Of a stretch of 64,000 bases of DNA, positions 23,780 through 34,500 are shown in pieces (within the stretch, counting starts at the first letter, position 1; each line of letters opens with the position of its first letter). The DNA lies in NCBI GenBank assembly GCA_034509495.1, contig CM067509.1:9940406-10004405 (forward strand). Direction: 5' to 3'. A program made the translations under genes and the position numbers. The notes below the pieces were generated by a model. The model was given only the letters and a program-made list of their open reading frames with translations. It searched no databases and was not told the DNA's origin. This stretch comes from Acestrorhynchus altus. Its lineage: Eukaryota; Chordata; Actinopteri; Characiformes; Acestrorhynchidae.

Positions 23780-26667
23780 CTTGTGTTTTTGTGTCTCACT
23801 CTGTGTGGGATCTGTGTTCAAAGGCATCTGTGAAAGCTTTCTTCTCTGTAACATCCACAATAATCTAACAAACCTGGGCAGAATGTGCAAACATTAGATA
23901 AACATGAATGCATTTTTGTTTGTGTAGGTTCTTAGTTGTGGGTATTTAGTATTGTTTGTTTACTTTTGGGTCTGTGAAATACATGTTTATGTCTAAACTT
24001 ACTTAGGAAATGATGGAAATATTGGAGTATTTTGTATTTAAAAAATAATATAAGCTTCGTGAAGGGTTGCTCACAGAGGTGTAAGTGAACAGGGTAAGAT
24101 AATGAAGCAGTTGGAGAAGATCAGTATAACTGATGTGGATAATTATCAGATCTCACAGCTGTAATAAAGATGTCACAGTAGGATATCTATAGAGCTCTGC
24201 TGTCTCACTGTCTCACTGTCCTACTGTTGGCTTCTCCTTTTGTGATGACAATGTTCCGGACACAGTGAGTCAGATTTTCTATAAACACAGTTAACAGTAA
24301 AGACCCCCAGCATACGAGACGATGCACAGCAGGCCTGTAGCACTGAAGATTGTTCACTGATCTGTAACACCTTAAAATCATCTCTGCTACACTGCTGAAT
24401 ATGCAGTTGGTGAATGTACTCTGTGTAGGTTTTTATGGGAGCTGCTCTGGTTAACAGTGGAAAAATACTCACAGTAATGGTGCTCAAATTACAGCTTCAT
24501 GGTAGGCTGTGATTTCCCTCAAAGATGTTGCTGAGTGTGTAAAACGAATTCTGTCCATTCCTTGAATATCTTCCAGATGTTTCCAGTGGCTTACTCTGCA
24601 TAAAATTCTAAAGAAGAGAGAAGGTAATCAAGTTCACTTTCATTATATCTCAGTATGCTTTGTTCTCTTGCCTTTCCATTTCTGCTCTGCTGAAACCAGC
24701 TATCAGACTGTAAACCCCATAAATTCATCAGAAGAATTTATGAAGTAAGAATCAATAGAAGTAAGAAAATGAATCATTAACTCTAAACCCAAACATAAAC
24801 TAAACCCAAACCCATACCCTGGCAAACTAAACCCTAGCACTAAACATTGTGTAATCCTAACCTTAACAGACTCAAACCCTAACCTCTAATCCTAAAGTCT
24901 AACCCTAACCATAACTCTTAAAACTAATCCTAACCTCTAACCCCAAACTCAAACCCTAACCTCTAATCCTAAAGTCTAACCCTAACCCTAACTCTTAAAA
25001 CTAATCCTAACCTCTAACCCAGACTCAAACCTAACCTCTAATCCTAAGTCTAGCCTAACCTAACTCTTAAAAATAATCAACCTCTAACCCAAACTCAAAC
25101 TAACCTCTAATCCTAAAGTCTAACCCTAACTCTTAAAACTAATCCTAACCTCTAACCCCAAACTCAAACCCTAACCTCTAATCCTAAAGTCTAAACCTAA
25201 CTCTTAAAATAATCTAACCTCTAGCAGACTCAAACCCTAACCTCTAATCCTAAAGTCTAACCCTAACCCTAACCTGAAAACTAATCCTAACCTCTAACCC
25301 CAAACTCAAACCCTAACCTCTAATCCTAAAGTCTAACCCTAACTCTTAAAACTAATCCTAAAGTCTAACCCTAACCCTAACTCTTAAAACTAATCCTAAC
25401 CTCTAACCCAGACTCAAACCCTAACCTCTAATCCTAAAGTCTAACCCTAACCCTAACTCTTAAAACTAATCATAACCTCTAACCCCAAACTCAAACCCTA
25501 ACCTCTAATCCTAAAGTCTAACCCTAACTCTTAAAACTAATCCTAACCTGTAACCCAAACTCAAACCCTAACCTCTAATCCTAAAGTCTAAACCTAACCC
25601 TAACCCTGAAAACTAATCCTAACCTTTAACCCCAAACTCAAACCCTAACCTCTAATCCTAAAGTCTAAACCTAACCCTAACTCTTAAATCTAATCCTAAC
25701 CTCTAATCCTAAAGTCTGACCCTAACTCTACCACTAACCCTAACTTCTAACCCTAAGACCTAAACTCCAACTAATACCCAGCCCCTTAAGCCTAATCTAA
25801 CTAACCTCTAACCCCAAAACTCAAACTCAAACCCTTACAAACTGAAAAAGATCTGTCTATAGTAACTAAACGGTACTCAGTACTGTAATATGGATAAACT
25901 GACTGAAGAACCGTATGTTGTATTGAAATGAAATGAAAGCTCTTTCATTAACAGAAATAGAAAACATAAAGTACATCTGAAGTAATGATGGGCAGATTTC
26001 TACATAGGAAGATCTTTCTCATTCTTAGTGACAGAAGAGCGTAAACCCCCTCCTTACCGATGCAAGCTTAAACCTGTTTCTAATGATTACTACCATATTT
26101 CATTAGAAGCCAATTCTGATTCCAGATCAATAATCTTATTGAGAAAATGAAAACTCATTTACTATAAACGATACGCGAGAAGTGAGAGTGAGCTATTGAA
26201 ATACAGGCCACATATGAACCCTTACACCTTCAAACTGAAAGAGATCAAACAGTCAAAGTGGTGCAGCTGTCTAATGGCCTTAACAGTAAGAGAGCACAAG
26301 TTCAACCACTGGTTATGCCACAGCTGTCCATCTAGGTCTGTATTAGAGCCGAAACGGTCCCGTGGGTGGGTAGGATGGTCTGCCCTCTCGACCCCTATCA
26401 ACAGCTGATGGTTAGCATTAATATTCTCTTCCAACAGTGCTGAACGAATGTGAAAATGTGGAGAAAGATGTCTGTCTTCATGTTTAATAGGGGACACATA
26501 ACTAGTTGGTGGGAATTGGTGAAAAAAAGCTAAGAATTCTATCTGCTGCATCTGTAGTATATGTTTACCTACATTTGTGTCTGTAATTTGTAGAAATTAA
26601 TCATTTGTTAAATTGAAACAGCTCTCATTATAATGCTTTGAATCAACTGTTTTTTTATTTTTTGCTT

Positions 26668-26719
<52 letters not shown>

Positions 26720-29618
26720 AATTATTCTGTGATAAATAAAATGCTACAAATGTGGTGGAGAGGGATTAGGTGGAAAATTCTTTAAAGAACCATAAATATA
26801 TATTTAAGTATTCTTCCTAGAAACGTAGAGGTTCTTAGAACTCTGGAAAAGAATTACACATCTCATTTACAAAAGTGGTTTTCTAAAAGCAATGAAAGGT
26901 TTTATGGCAATCAAAAGTGCACTGAAATGAGAATAATCAATTCATATTCATATTTAAAGATAAAACGTCCAAAAAGGTTTTTGGAAAATAGTCCTAAAAG
27001 CATGAATTTGTTTAGTTCATGCGGTGGACCTTCTGTGAATCACCACAAAGAATCCTTTATTTGACCTATTTTTTAGCCCTAATTGTTTATATGTGTGTAA
27101 TCTGATCATCAATCATCTCCTCTTCGTCCTGTCTTGCATTAGTGGAGGATGAGGTGAAGCCAGCAGCTGCGGTGGCAGTGCCTCCCTCCAAAGCCAAGCA
27201 GTTCCTGGCATCTCTACGGAGGTCTAAGAGGAATCTGTGGGACCGGAGTCGTCCTGATGTGCAGCAGTGGATCCAGCAGTTCATGTACATGGGTTTTGAT
27301 GAGGCAGTGAGTGTTGTGAAGGGATTTAATATTCTTAAAGTGATAGCTCTTAGACCTCTGAACAGGTTACTTGCGCTCACAAATCTACTCAAATGGTTCT
27401 ATAAAGAGGTTTTATGGATCCCAAGTGGGTTCTGCTATATCAGAGATGATAAATCCTGGTACTGAGGAACTATTACTCTGCCTAATTCAGCTCAAATCCC
27501 TGTCCAGCTAATGAAGGCCTTCTTGGACATTAGAGCCAAGTATGTTGGATCTGAAGTCTCTTCAGTGTAGATCTTCAGGGCCAGGATTGGGCACATGTTC
27601 TAAAACATCAAACACCTTTTGGCATCATTTTTTCACTTCATTTTATAGTGTTGCCTCTCCTATCATTACTTCCCAAAAATTCTTCAGTTTTTGATTACTT
27701 TTGGAAAATACTGTCTTAATCATGGGTCTAGCAAAGCTGATCTACCAGCTTCTACAGCTTAACTGCAATCTTGGATCTATACTCATTTGCCATTTTATCA
27801 CATCTACCATATGGGTGTCCTCTAAAGGAGTTTTTAGTTGGTAGTCAACTGTTATAAACTCTACTCGGTCTATTAATCTAAAGAGACCACCGTAGTACCA
27901 CAACTAACCTGATATTAAATTGGTTGTGGGCTATTTGCAGAGACTGGCCCAGCAGTGCATCATGATGGCTTGAACGTCTTTGTACACCACTGCTGTGCTG
28001 TGCTGAGAACAGTCTACCAAAAGTGGTGTCAGAAACGACCAGTGACGATTGGCTAAAAAAATCAACTAACAATTTGCATCATGTGATGTCTTTAGTGCAT
28101 CACAAAGTTGAGAATGTGTAAACAATTGGTCAGTCTGTTACACTTCTGAGTAAACCAAACTGATGCTTCTGCAGCTGTGCACACATTTACACACTGTGTT
28201 GGCAACACTGCTGTACTAAAACTGGTTTCCCAGTGAGGGGCTGGGAAATTGTGCTCCAACAGTCAAGAATTGTAAACCTAGAATGTGCATCAGTATGGCA
28301 GATGAACCTGACGCTAGACACAAGACATCGACCTAAAATGACTGGCTTCTTGAGACTTGAGTCCATGACAGAATCACTTTGTCCCTCAAACGTTACTTAC
28401 ACCGTCCAGGTTCAGAGAGGAAAATGTGCTGTCCAACCTCAGTGTCTATAACTTGTCTACCTTTAGGCCAACACAATTAGAGTTTCTCCATTCAGCCATT
28501 TCAGTGCTGGGTCTTTTGAGGGGACTGGTTGTTGTGAGGGGAGTACTCTCTATTGAGCAGGGCAGACTGTTAACGAAGCAGTCCTGCTACGCTCGAAAGG
28601 TCTCCTATCAGTCCAGTTCAAATCAAGCAGAAAGAAATCCCTCTGTTACAGTGCAATTTTCGAACTTGTCAGCTTCTCTCTCTGTCGACACATGCATCTG
28701 ACAGCCCTTTTCAGGTGGGTACTGAAAGGCACAGGTACCTGACAAAATTCATTTGACCTTTAGGATTTTCAACAGTTCATCAGCCTTAGAAGTACTGTAT
28801 GACACTTTCGATCTGTAACTAAAGATTACAAGGTGTTGCTGTTGGGCATTGCTGTGAGGATTTAATTGCATTCAGTCACTAGAGTATTAATAGGCTCAGG
28901 TAGGTCTATTAATGTTAAACAGTTAGTACTGGATCTAAAACAGCACAGTTCCACTTTTCTCAACATGGTGAATGTACTCCTCCTGCGGTGTGGGACTATA
29001 TACTAAGACGTTAAAATCAGGAGACCAGTCAGTAGCTGAAATATGAACGGTAGTTCTTTTAATGCACGAGTCTGTTTACAAATCAAGTGAGTCCATCATG
29101 TGAGCCTTACTGGTGTGGTGATCAAGTGCTGTCAGATATTCGCAGTGATTTTAACATTGAAAATGTTTTCTTTAAGTCGTTTGACCCTCTGATTGTAATG
29201 TTTCAGTCTGTCCCCATTCATAGAAATTCGAACTCTGGTCACGTGTTACTGTAAATTCAGCAGTGGCATTGCAAAAACGGCCACATGCTTTCAGGACTTT
29301 GCTCATGCTCAGTTTGACGGTTGACATTAGAATATGGTGACTATGAACATTAAACAAGCTACACAAGCACAACTGAATTTCTGTGCCAGCCTTCAAGTAG
29401 TCAGACTCAACTAAACATACACTGAAGGTCTGAGGACAGTCTTAATATAAAGAATATTTCCCTTTCAGAGACTGGAATCTGACCTGTCCTACTGGATGGA
29501 CCACGCACGCAGCAGTGACCCAGCACAGCAGCATCACTTCGATGAGAATTCCCCCATGGGCCCTCGGTACCCCTCTCATTACAGACATGGGGCAAATGTC
29601 AACTATGACTATTATTAA
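23583..29618 (+). CDS. ecrg4: ECRG4/augurin precursor (4-exon model, start uncertain)
   Basis: The exon model is 23583?-23705, 24587-24623, 27143-27306 and 29469-29618. Augurin is a secreted prohormone-like protein cleaved at dibasic sites and implicated in growth restraint, neuroendocrine and choroid-plexus biology. The core NLWDRSRPDVQQW, QFMYMGFDEA and the end RYPSHYRHGANVNYDYY match human ECRG4 closely. Processing sites are visible: KILKKRE in exon 2, like LMLQKRE in human, and RRSKR before NLWDR in exon 3, a furin-type site. All phases chain correctly (0, 1, 0). The first exon is the weak point: it codes for a hydrophobic leader but has no in-frame ATG, only ATA at 23634. The neighbours NCK2 and UXS1 agree with the human locus. 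Confidence 0.85.
23706..24586 (+). other. ecrg4: ECRG4 intron 1 (in this model)
   Basis: 881 bp, with a (CT)n tract at 23730-23776 just inside. No other feature was recognised. Confidence 0.4.
23730..23776 (+). repeat. (CT)n microsatellite
   Basis: About 23 CT units, 25 bp after the candidate exon-1 donor. Confidence 0.97.
24587..24623 (+). CDS. ecrg4: ECRG4 exon 2 (37 nt, dibasic site)
   Basis: The acceptor TTTCCAG|TGG and donor GAAG|GTAATC delimit 37 nt encoding WLTLHKILKKRE. The last base joins TG of exon 3 to give Val. HKILKKRE followed by the exon-3 acidic stretch mirrors human NKLKLMLQKREAP, where precursor cleavage is reported. An alternative acceptor at 24576 would introduce a stop in the phase-0 frame. 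Confidence 0.7.
24780..25850 (+). repeat. Telomere-like minisatellite array
   Basis: About 1.07 kb of CCCTAA-type sequence organised as higher-order units. The phrase AACCCTAACCTCTAATCCTAAAGTCTAACCCTAAC followed by TCTTAAAACTAATCC recurs at least nine times, with period about 60-90 bp. Units vary by loss of single bases and of the CTAACC sub-block. The left and right ends decay into looser repeats. Confidence 0.95.
26255..26470 (+). mobile_element. tRNA-derived SINE
   Basis: The head reads GTGGTGCAGCTGTCTAATGGCC...GAGAGCACAAGTTCAACC, then GCCACAGCTGTCCATCTAGGTCTGTATTAGAGCC and GGGTGGGTAGGATGGTCTGCCCTC. A- and B-box-like parts are recognisable. I recognise the body as a fish SINE. Confidence 0.6.
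26669..26721 (+). repeat. (AAAG)n microsatellite
   Basis: 13 AAAG units. Confidence 0.97.
27143..27306 (+). CDS. ecrg4: ECRG4 exon 3 (augurin core)
   Basis: The acceptor is CTTGCATTAG|TG and the donor is GAGGCA|GTGAGT. It has 54 codons after the split Val. It contains PPSKAKQFLASLRRSKR and then NLWDRSRPDVQQWIQQF with MYMGFDEA, almost word for word the mammalian augurin core. The open frame continues past the donor into intron, which is read-through. Confidence 0.95.
27307..29468 (+). other. ecrg4: ECRG4 intron 3
   Basis: 2162 bp. No exon, microsatellite or clear transposon was recognised. Short frames are uninformative. Confidence 0.8.
29469..29618 (+). CDS. ecrg4: ECRG4 last exon (C-terminal peptide)
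   Basis: The acceptor is CCTTTCAG|AGA, phase 0. It encodes 49 residues, RLESDLSYWMDHARSSD through MGPRYPSHYRHGANVNYDYY, then TAA at 29616-29618. The Tyr-rich end is the signature of the augurin C terminus (human ends ASVNYDDY). Confidence 0.95.
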   Translation, partial: RLESDLSYWMDHARSSDPAQQHHFDENSPMGPRYPSHYRHGANVNYDYY

Positions 29619-29964
29619 CTCCCAAATCCCTTCAGAAATTAGCCAGTTTGATGAACTGAACTCTGCCAGCAAACATACTCACTTCTGTAAAAGGAATATC
29701 ACAGACTTTTTATTAGCTCACCTCTTCTGATAGCCGTCTTGCAGGTTCAGCATTTGATCATTCTGGCAGATTTTCCTCAAAAGTACGCAAAGCTGAGAAT
29801 GAGCTGTACTTTTTTTCCTTCTACAATGTTCAAATGAACTTGCTTGTAAACGATCTATGACCTGAATGAAGTCCAACATTTGCTTCTTTAGTTTAGCACT
29901 TGATCTACAAAGCCATTGTAGCCACCACTTACTAGAAGTTGGTTCACTCAATGTTTTTTTGGTA

Positions 29965-29970
29965 AATAAA
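29965..29970 (+). terminator. ecrg4: ECRG4 candidate poly(A) signal
   Basis: AATAAA lies 347 bp after the stop. Another is at about 30346. Either could be used. Confidence 0.45.
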
Positions 29971-30743
29971 CATCTGAACAATTCTCTCATTGCACTCAAG
30001 CCAATCCCAGGTGCTTGATTAAAATTTAGAGTGACTTTAGAGTGTACAAGCCTCAGGTCCCCTATCTGCGGCTGGTCCAAATGTCGGCCACTTTGCTGTC
30101 TTGTTCAATTCCTCTCTCTCCCTTTGTCGATCAATTTAAGGAAATTTCAAGGAATTCAAGCAAATCAAAATCGTCATTTCAGGGAGAACACAAATGCATC
30201 AGGACAGCAAATATTTACTTACACATGACCTACTAAACCCTTTATCCTCAACATCAAAATATGTCACAGATGGTCAAGGTCATAAGATCCTATTTGTATC
30301 AATGCGTAGCATTACCAGATTACAGTATGTAAACACAGAACAAATAAAAATAGTGTTTTCCTGTCATCTGCATATTTGTAATACACAGTGAATCCTTTTG
30401 TTAATTTTGAAACCTCCAGTAACCAGCATGAATTAAAGACTGAAATATTTACTGAAGGTTTGTGCATGAATCTGTGACATTCACCACTGAAACAAGCAGT
30501 GCTTGTCTATGCCTTGGAAGGCTGAATCCTTGGAGAAGAACAAAGGGGGTGGCAGGGGGCTGGAGGTGGGTGTGAAGTTGTCATGAAGGCAAGGTGAAAA
30601 GTGGATGGTATTTATAGGTGGATGAATTCCTTCTACCAAATTTTAGTTGGGTTATAACTTCAGGCAGAGACGAACCTGTTTCCACACTCAGGCACCTCCA
30701 AAAAACATACTAACAGAAATAGGGGAGCAATCAGTGTAAATAT
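29971..30743. other. Gap between convergent ECRG4 and UXS1
   Basis: About 0.77 kb between the likely 3' ends. It contains no recognisable gene or repeat. A longer ECRG4 3'UTR could occupy part of it. Confidence 0.5.
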
Positions 30744-30749
30744 TTTATT
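30744..30749 (-). terminator. uxs1: UXS1 candidate poly(A) signal
   Basis: TTTATT on + (AATAAA on -) lies about 720 bp past the UXS1 stop. Confidence 0.4.
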
Positions 30750-31465
30750 AAAATAGTTTTTTCCACCTGAAATTCATTAAAGGATCTGAGATTTGTGTGA
30801 AGTGTGATCACAGCAATTCTACATTGCTCAAAATCACAAAAAAATAAAGCAGGTCAGTCATTCCCATAGTTTCATCTTCCTCTCTTCTTCTTATGTCTTC
30901 TAGAATGGCTGAATGAGGTTTCTTGTTCCGGGCTGCACATTCATGATAAATAAACTAAATCATAGCCTCCTGAACCTCAAAAGCTCCAAAATCTTAACTT
31001 GGAAAACAAGTGTCTGTTCAAAAAGACACTCACAGCATCAACAACACCAATAAAAGTCATAACAGTCAAAACTGCACAGCATAAACGCAAAAACACAAGG
31101 TGGAGTTTTCAGCTCTTTCTTAAATAACATATGACTGACAAATCCAAAGTGCAAGGCAAGGACTCTGAGCATCTGAATTTTTCTTTTTTTTCTCTCCTCT
31201 ATTTCATTTTTCTGAGGCACATATCTGAAAAGCAAGCGTGACAGAAACAGTTCTTAACTACGATTGCTTTTCCAAAAAAAAAAAAAAAAAAAAGGCAAAC
31301 AAAAATCCAGAAAACAAACAAAAATAAAGAAAGAGAAACACCAGGAAAATGTTTTTGTTTCTTCTAATGTTCCTTTTAAAGGAGAACCCCCGTTTGTGTA
31401 AAATGGCAGCTAGAGGCTCCAGAAACCTCCAGAATCCCAGCATCCCTGAGAGAAAAGCCCACTGT
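30750..31465 (-). other. uxs1: UXS1 3' untranslated region
   Basis: This is non-coding sequence after the UXS1 stop. It contains a 20-bp A tract (+ strand) near 31275. No repeat was recognised. Confidence 0.5.
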
Positions 31466-31597
31466 TCAGATGTGTCTTGGCCTGCCTTTCTTCATGCGGG
31501 CAGCCTTGGGTTTGGGAATATACTGATTATTGGCCTGATGTTCCAGTTCTTTGCTGAAGTACTGAATAGTTTTGTTCAGCCCTTCCTCCAGTGGTAC
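31466..31597 (-). CDS. uxs1: UXS1 last exon and stop
   Basis: The acceptor is AAATGTAG|GTA, phase 0. 43 residues, VPLEEGLNKTIQYFSKELEH, then QANNQYIPKPKAARMKKGRP and RHI, then TGA (complement at 31466-31468). Confidence 0.97.
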   Translation of the reverse strand, partial: VPLEEGLNKTIQYFSKELEHQANNQYIPKPKAARMKKGRPRHI

Positions 31598-34500
31598 CTA
31601 CATTTAAAAACAAAAACAGACCGTTATGAGACGGCGGTCTAATGCGTTCTGTTGTACTGAAAAATGACCATTATTTTAGCGCAGCACAGTAGACAGATCT
31701 CACTGTTCAGCTGACATAAACTGAACGTTTGACTCGAATAACTTACAGGAAAAAGTCATTAAGTCACCAACTAAGCTTTATTCTAGGCCCCCAATTTCAG
31801 AGCTCCCACCAATATTGACATCATGATGGTAAAAAAATCACAAAGCACCTGTAATGTGTCTGGACGTTTATGAGGTCAACTAGAACAACTTAAGCACACA
31901 CTGAATGCACACAATCTTTTGTAGAAAAAGTAAATCAATGAATGAATGAATATGAATCCAACAAGAGAAAAACAGAGTCACAGGTGAAAAACAGAGGTTT
32001 AACTTTCATTGTATGTATTTATTTAATGACACACCCTTAAGGAAGACCAGTGCACTCACCACAGGCTCCCAGCCGAGGAGCATTTTGGCTTTCCGGATAT
32101 CTGGCCGCCGTCTCTGAGGGTCATCCTGTGCCTCTGGGAGAAACTGAATGTGACTGCGGCTCCCTGGACACAAAGAAGGCATTAGTCTATAAACACAAAC
32201 ATTCTTCTCAGCAGAGTTGAATGGTGGAGGCAACAATCTTGAGTAACTGGAATCCTTTTTACTACAATACAGTATGTGGTGTCACGCCACACTAAAAGCA
32301 GGATTATGAAGCAGCATTTTTAAATGGGCACTCACGTTGCTGTTCACGATGAGTAACTGATTAATACTCAAAATTAAACGTTGTGATATATGATTCTGGA
32401 TTTTCATAAGCTATAAACCATGTTGACCAAAAGTAGAACAAAAAACCTTTTAAAGACATTACAAGAATATAACATGTACATAAGTTTTCACAGCTTTTCC
32501 TCAATCCTTTGTTGAAGAACCTTATTTTTGAGTATGATACTAAAAGCTTGACACACCTGTTAGGGAAGTATTTCCCATTCTTCAATGCAGAACCTGATGG
32601 TGTTGGAGAATAAAATCCCCACAGCATGATGCACCACCATGCTTCACTGTAGGAATGGTATTGACTAGGTGATGAGCAGTACCAGGTTTCCTCCAGACAT
32701 GATGTTTCACATTCAGTCCAAAAGTTCAATCTTTTTGTTTTCATGGTCAGAGTCCTTTAGGTGCCTTTTGACCAACTCCAGACGGGCTGTCATGTGCTTT
32801 ATACTGAGCACTGAGCACTCTACCATACAGGCAATTTGGCTGTCCTTCTGGTTGTCCTCTCTCCATAGAGCAATGTTGGAGACATAAGACTCCAACTCCA
32901 TGGAGACATAAGACTGACCAATGGATTCCTGGTCACCTCCCTGACTAAGGACCTTCTACCATGATCACTCAGTTCGGCCCGGAAGACAGCTCTATGAAGT
33001 AGAGGTAGTTCCAAACTTCATCCATTTACCAGTGATGGAGGCCATTGAGCTCATCGGGACCTTCAATGCAGCAGACTTCTTTCTGTACCCTTCTCCAGGG
33101 TCTTGATACAATCCTGTCTCAGAGGTCTACTGACAAACCTTAGAATTCATGGCTTGGTTTGCGCTCTGATGTGCACTGTCTACTATGGGACCTTCTATAC
33201 TCAACTGAATTTACAACAGGTATCCTCCAATCACATTGTACAAACATCTGAAGGATGATCAGTGGAAACAAGATGCACCTGAGCTCAATTTTGAGTGTCA
33301 TACTAAAAGCTGTGAATATTTACATACGTTATATATATTTTTTTTTGTGTTGGAATTAGGCTGTAACATAAAATGTGCAATTCTTTCCAGATGCACTGCA
33401 TTTGATAGATGTGCTCGTATATGGATTGATATTTTTGTCCGAACTACTCCATTTCCGTTCCCAAACACAAAGAATCAGACATTTGTTCAATTCTTTATCC
33501 ACTAAAAGTGACAGACAGAAGACAGACAGGAAAAGAGCAAGCTAGAGAGCAAGAGAGTTTGATTTCCAACTCACCAACTAGGCTTTTAATAAGCTGAGCA
33601 AATTCCAATATGGTGTGCTCTTCCGGGTTTCCCTGAATCAGATGAGATTATCAATCAATAATACTGAGCCTTTATGAGCCTCAGGAAAATGTGTTTTCTG
33701 TGATGAATGATATTAGCTATTTAGAAAAGTCTGCATATGCTCAATATGAATGAGTATGGTTCGAGGGAAAATGACATCCAGACACAGCCACTTACTATAT
33801 AATCATGTAGAAAATAAAGTAAAAATAAAACCACAGAGCATATAATAAAATATGAAATCTTTCTCAGAAAAGAACAAAACAAACTCACCAGGTTAACAGG
33901 ACTGCTGATATTACTGTTCATCAGGGACACAAGGCCATTCACAAGATCACTGAAAGAGAGGGGTAAATATTCTAATGAGATATTTAATATCTCAAAAATA
34001 GAGAACACAACTAATTCAAGTACAGTAGTGGAATGAGTAAACAGGAATTCACAACCTTTACATGTATGCATACAGTAGTAGCACTGCATTTGTTACAAGA
34101 AACTCATAACATAGAATAAACAAAGAATAAGATTAACCCACTGGGACAGATTAACACTTCACCCATTCACACTCACTACTCATTATCCTGCTCTTACAGT
34201 CATGATCAAGAAAGAATAAAGGTGCAGAGATGACAAAATAAGCACTCAAACATGCTCCCATCTTTTAAAAACCTGAACAAAGTTCAAAATAGAGTGTTGA
34301 GTGAAAGCTTGAGTTAGTCTTACATCAGCTTACAAAAGCAAGAGCAGATAGTGGGCAACATTTGGAGTTGATTGTGGAGAGATGCTGTAAATGTAAACGG
34401 ATAACAGCAAGATTTCTGAATCTGAATGAATAAAGCATATTAAACAAGCATTATGGGCTATTTGTATTTTTTGCTCCTGCGCTCCCCCTACAGTTTGGAA

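Larger units (their letters stand above)
24624..27142 (+). other. ecrg4: ECRG4 intron 2
   Basis: It holds the telomere-like minisatellite (24.78-25.85 kb), a SINE (26.25-26.47 kb) and an (AAAG)n tract. The rest is unremarkable. Confidence 0.7.

Noticed and set aside
23486..23890. 134-codon minus frame with (ER)n
   Set aside because: It is produced by the (CT)n tracts read on the other strand.
24780..25850. CRISPR-like spaced repeats
   Set aside because: Units are degenerate, of variable length and without unique spacers. It is a eukaryotic minisatellite.
16555..27306. Otospiralin-like exon 1 serving as ECRG4 exon 1
   Set aside because: Its phase-1 end would only fit ECRG4 exon 3 directly and would skip the dibasic exon 2. 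It fits the otospiralin-like exon 2 1 kb away much better. A rare shared-leader transcript cannot be excluded.
33721..34089. 122-codon minus frame
   Set aside because: Only 20 codons (33889-33949) are UXS1 exon. The rest is intron on both sides.
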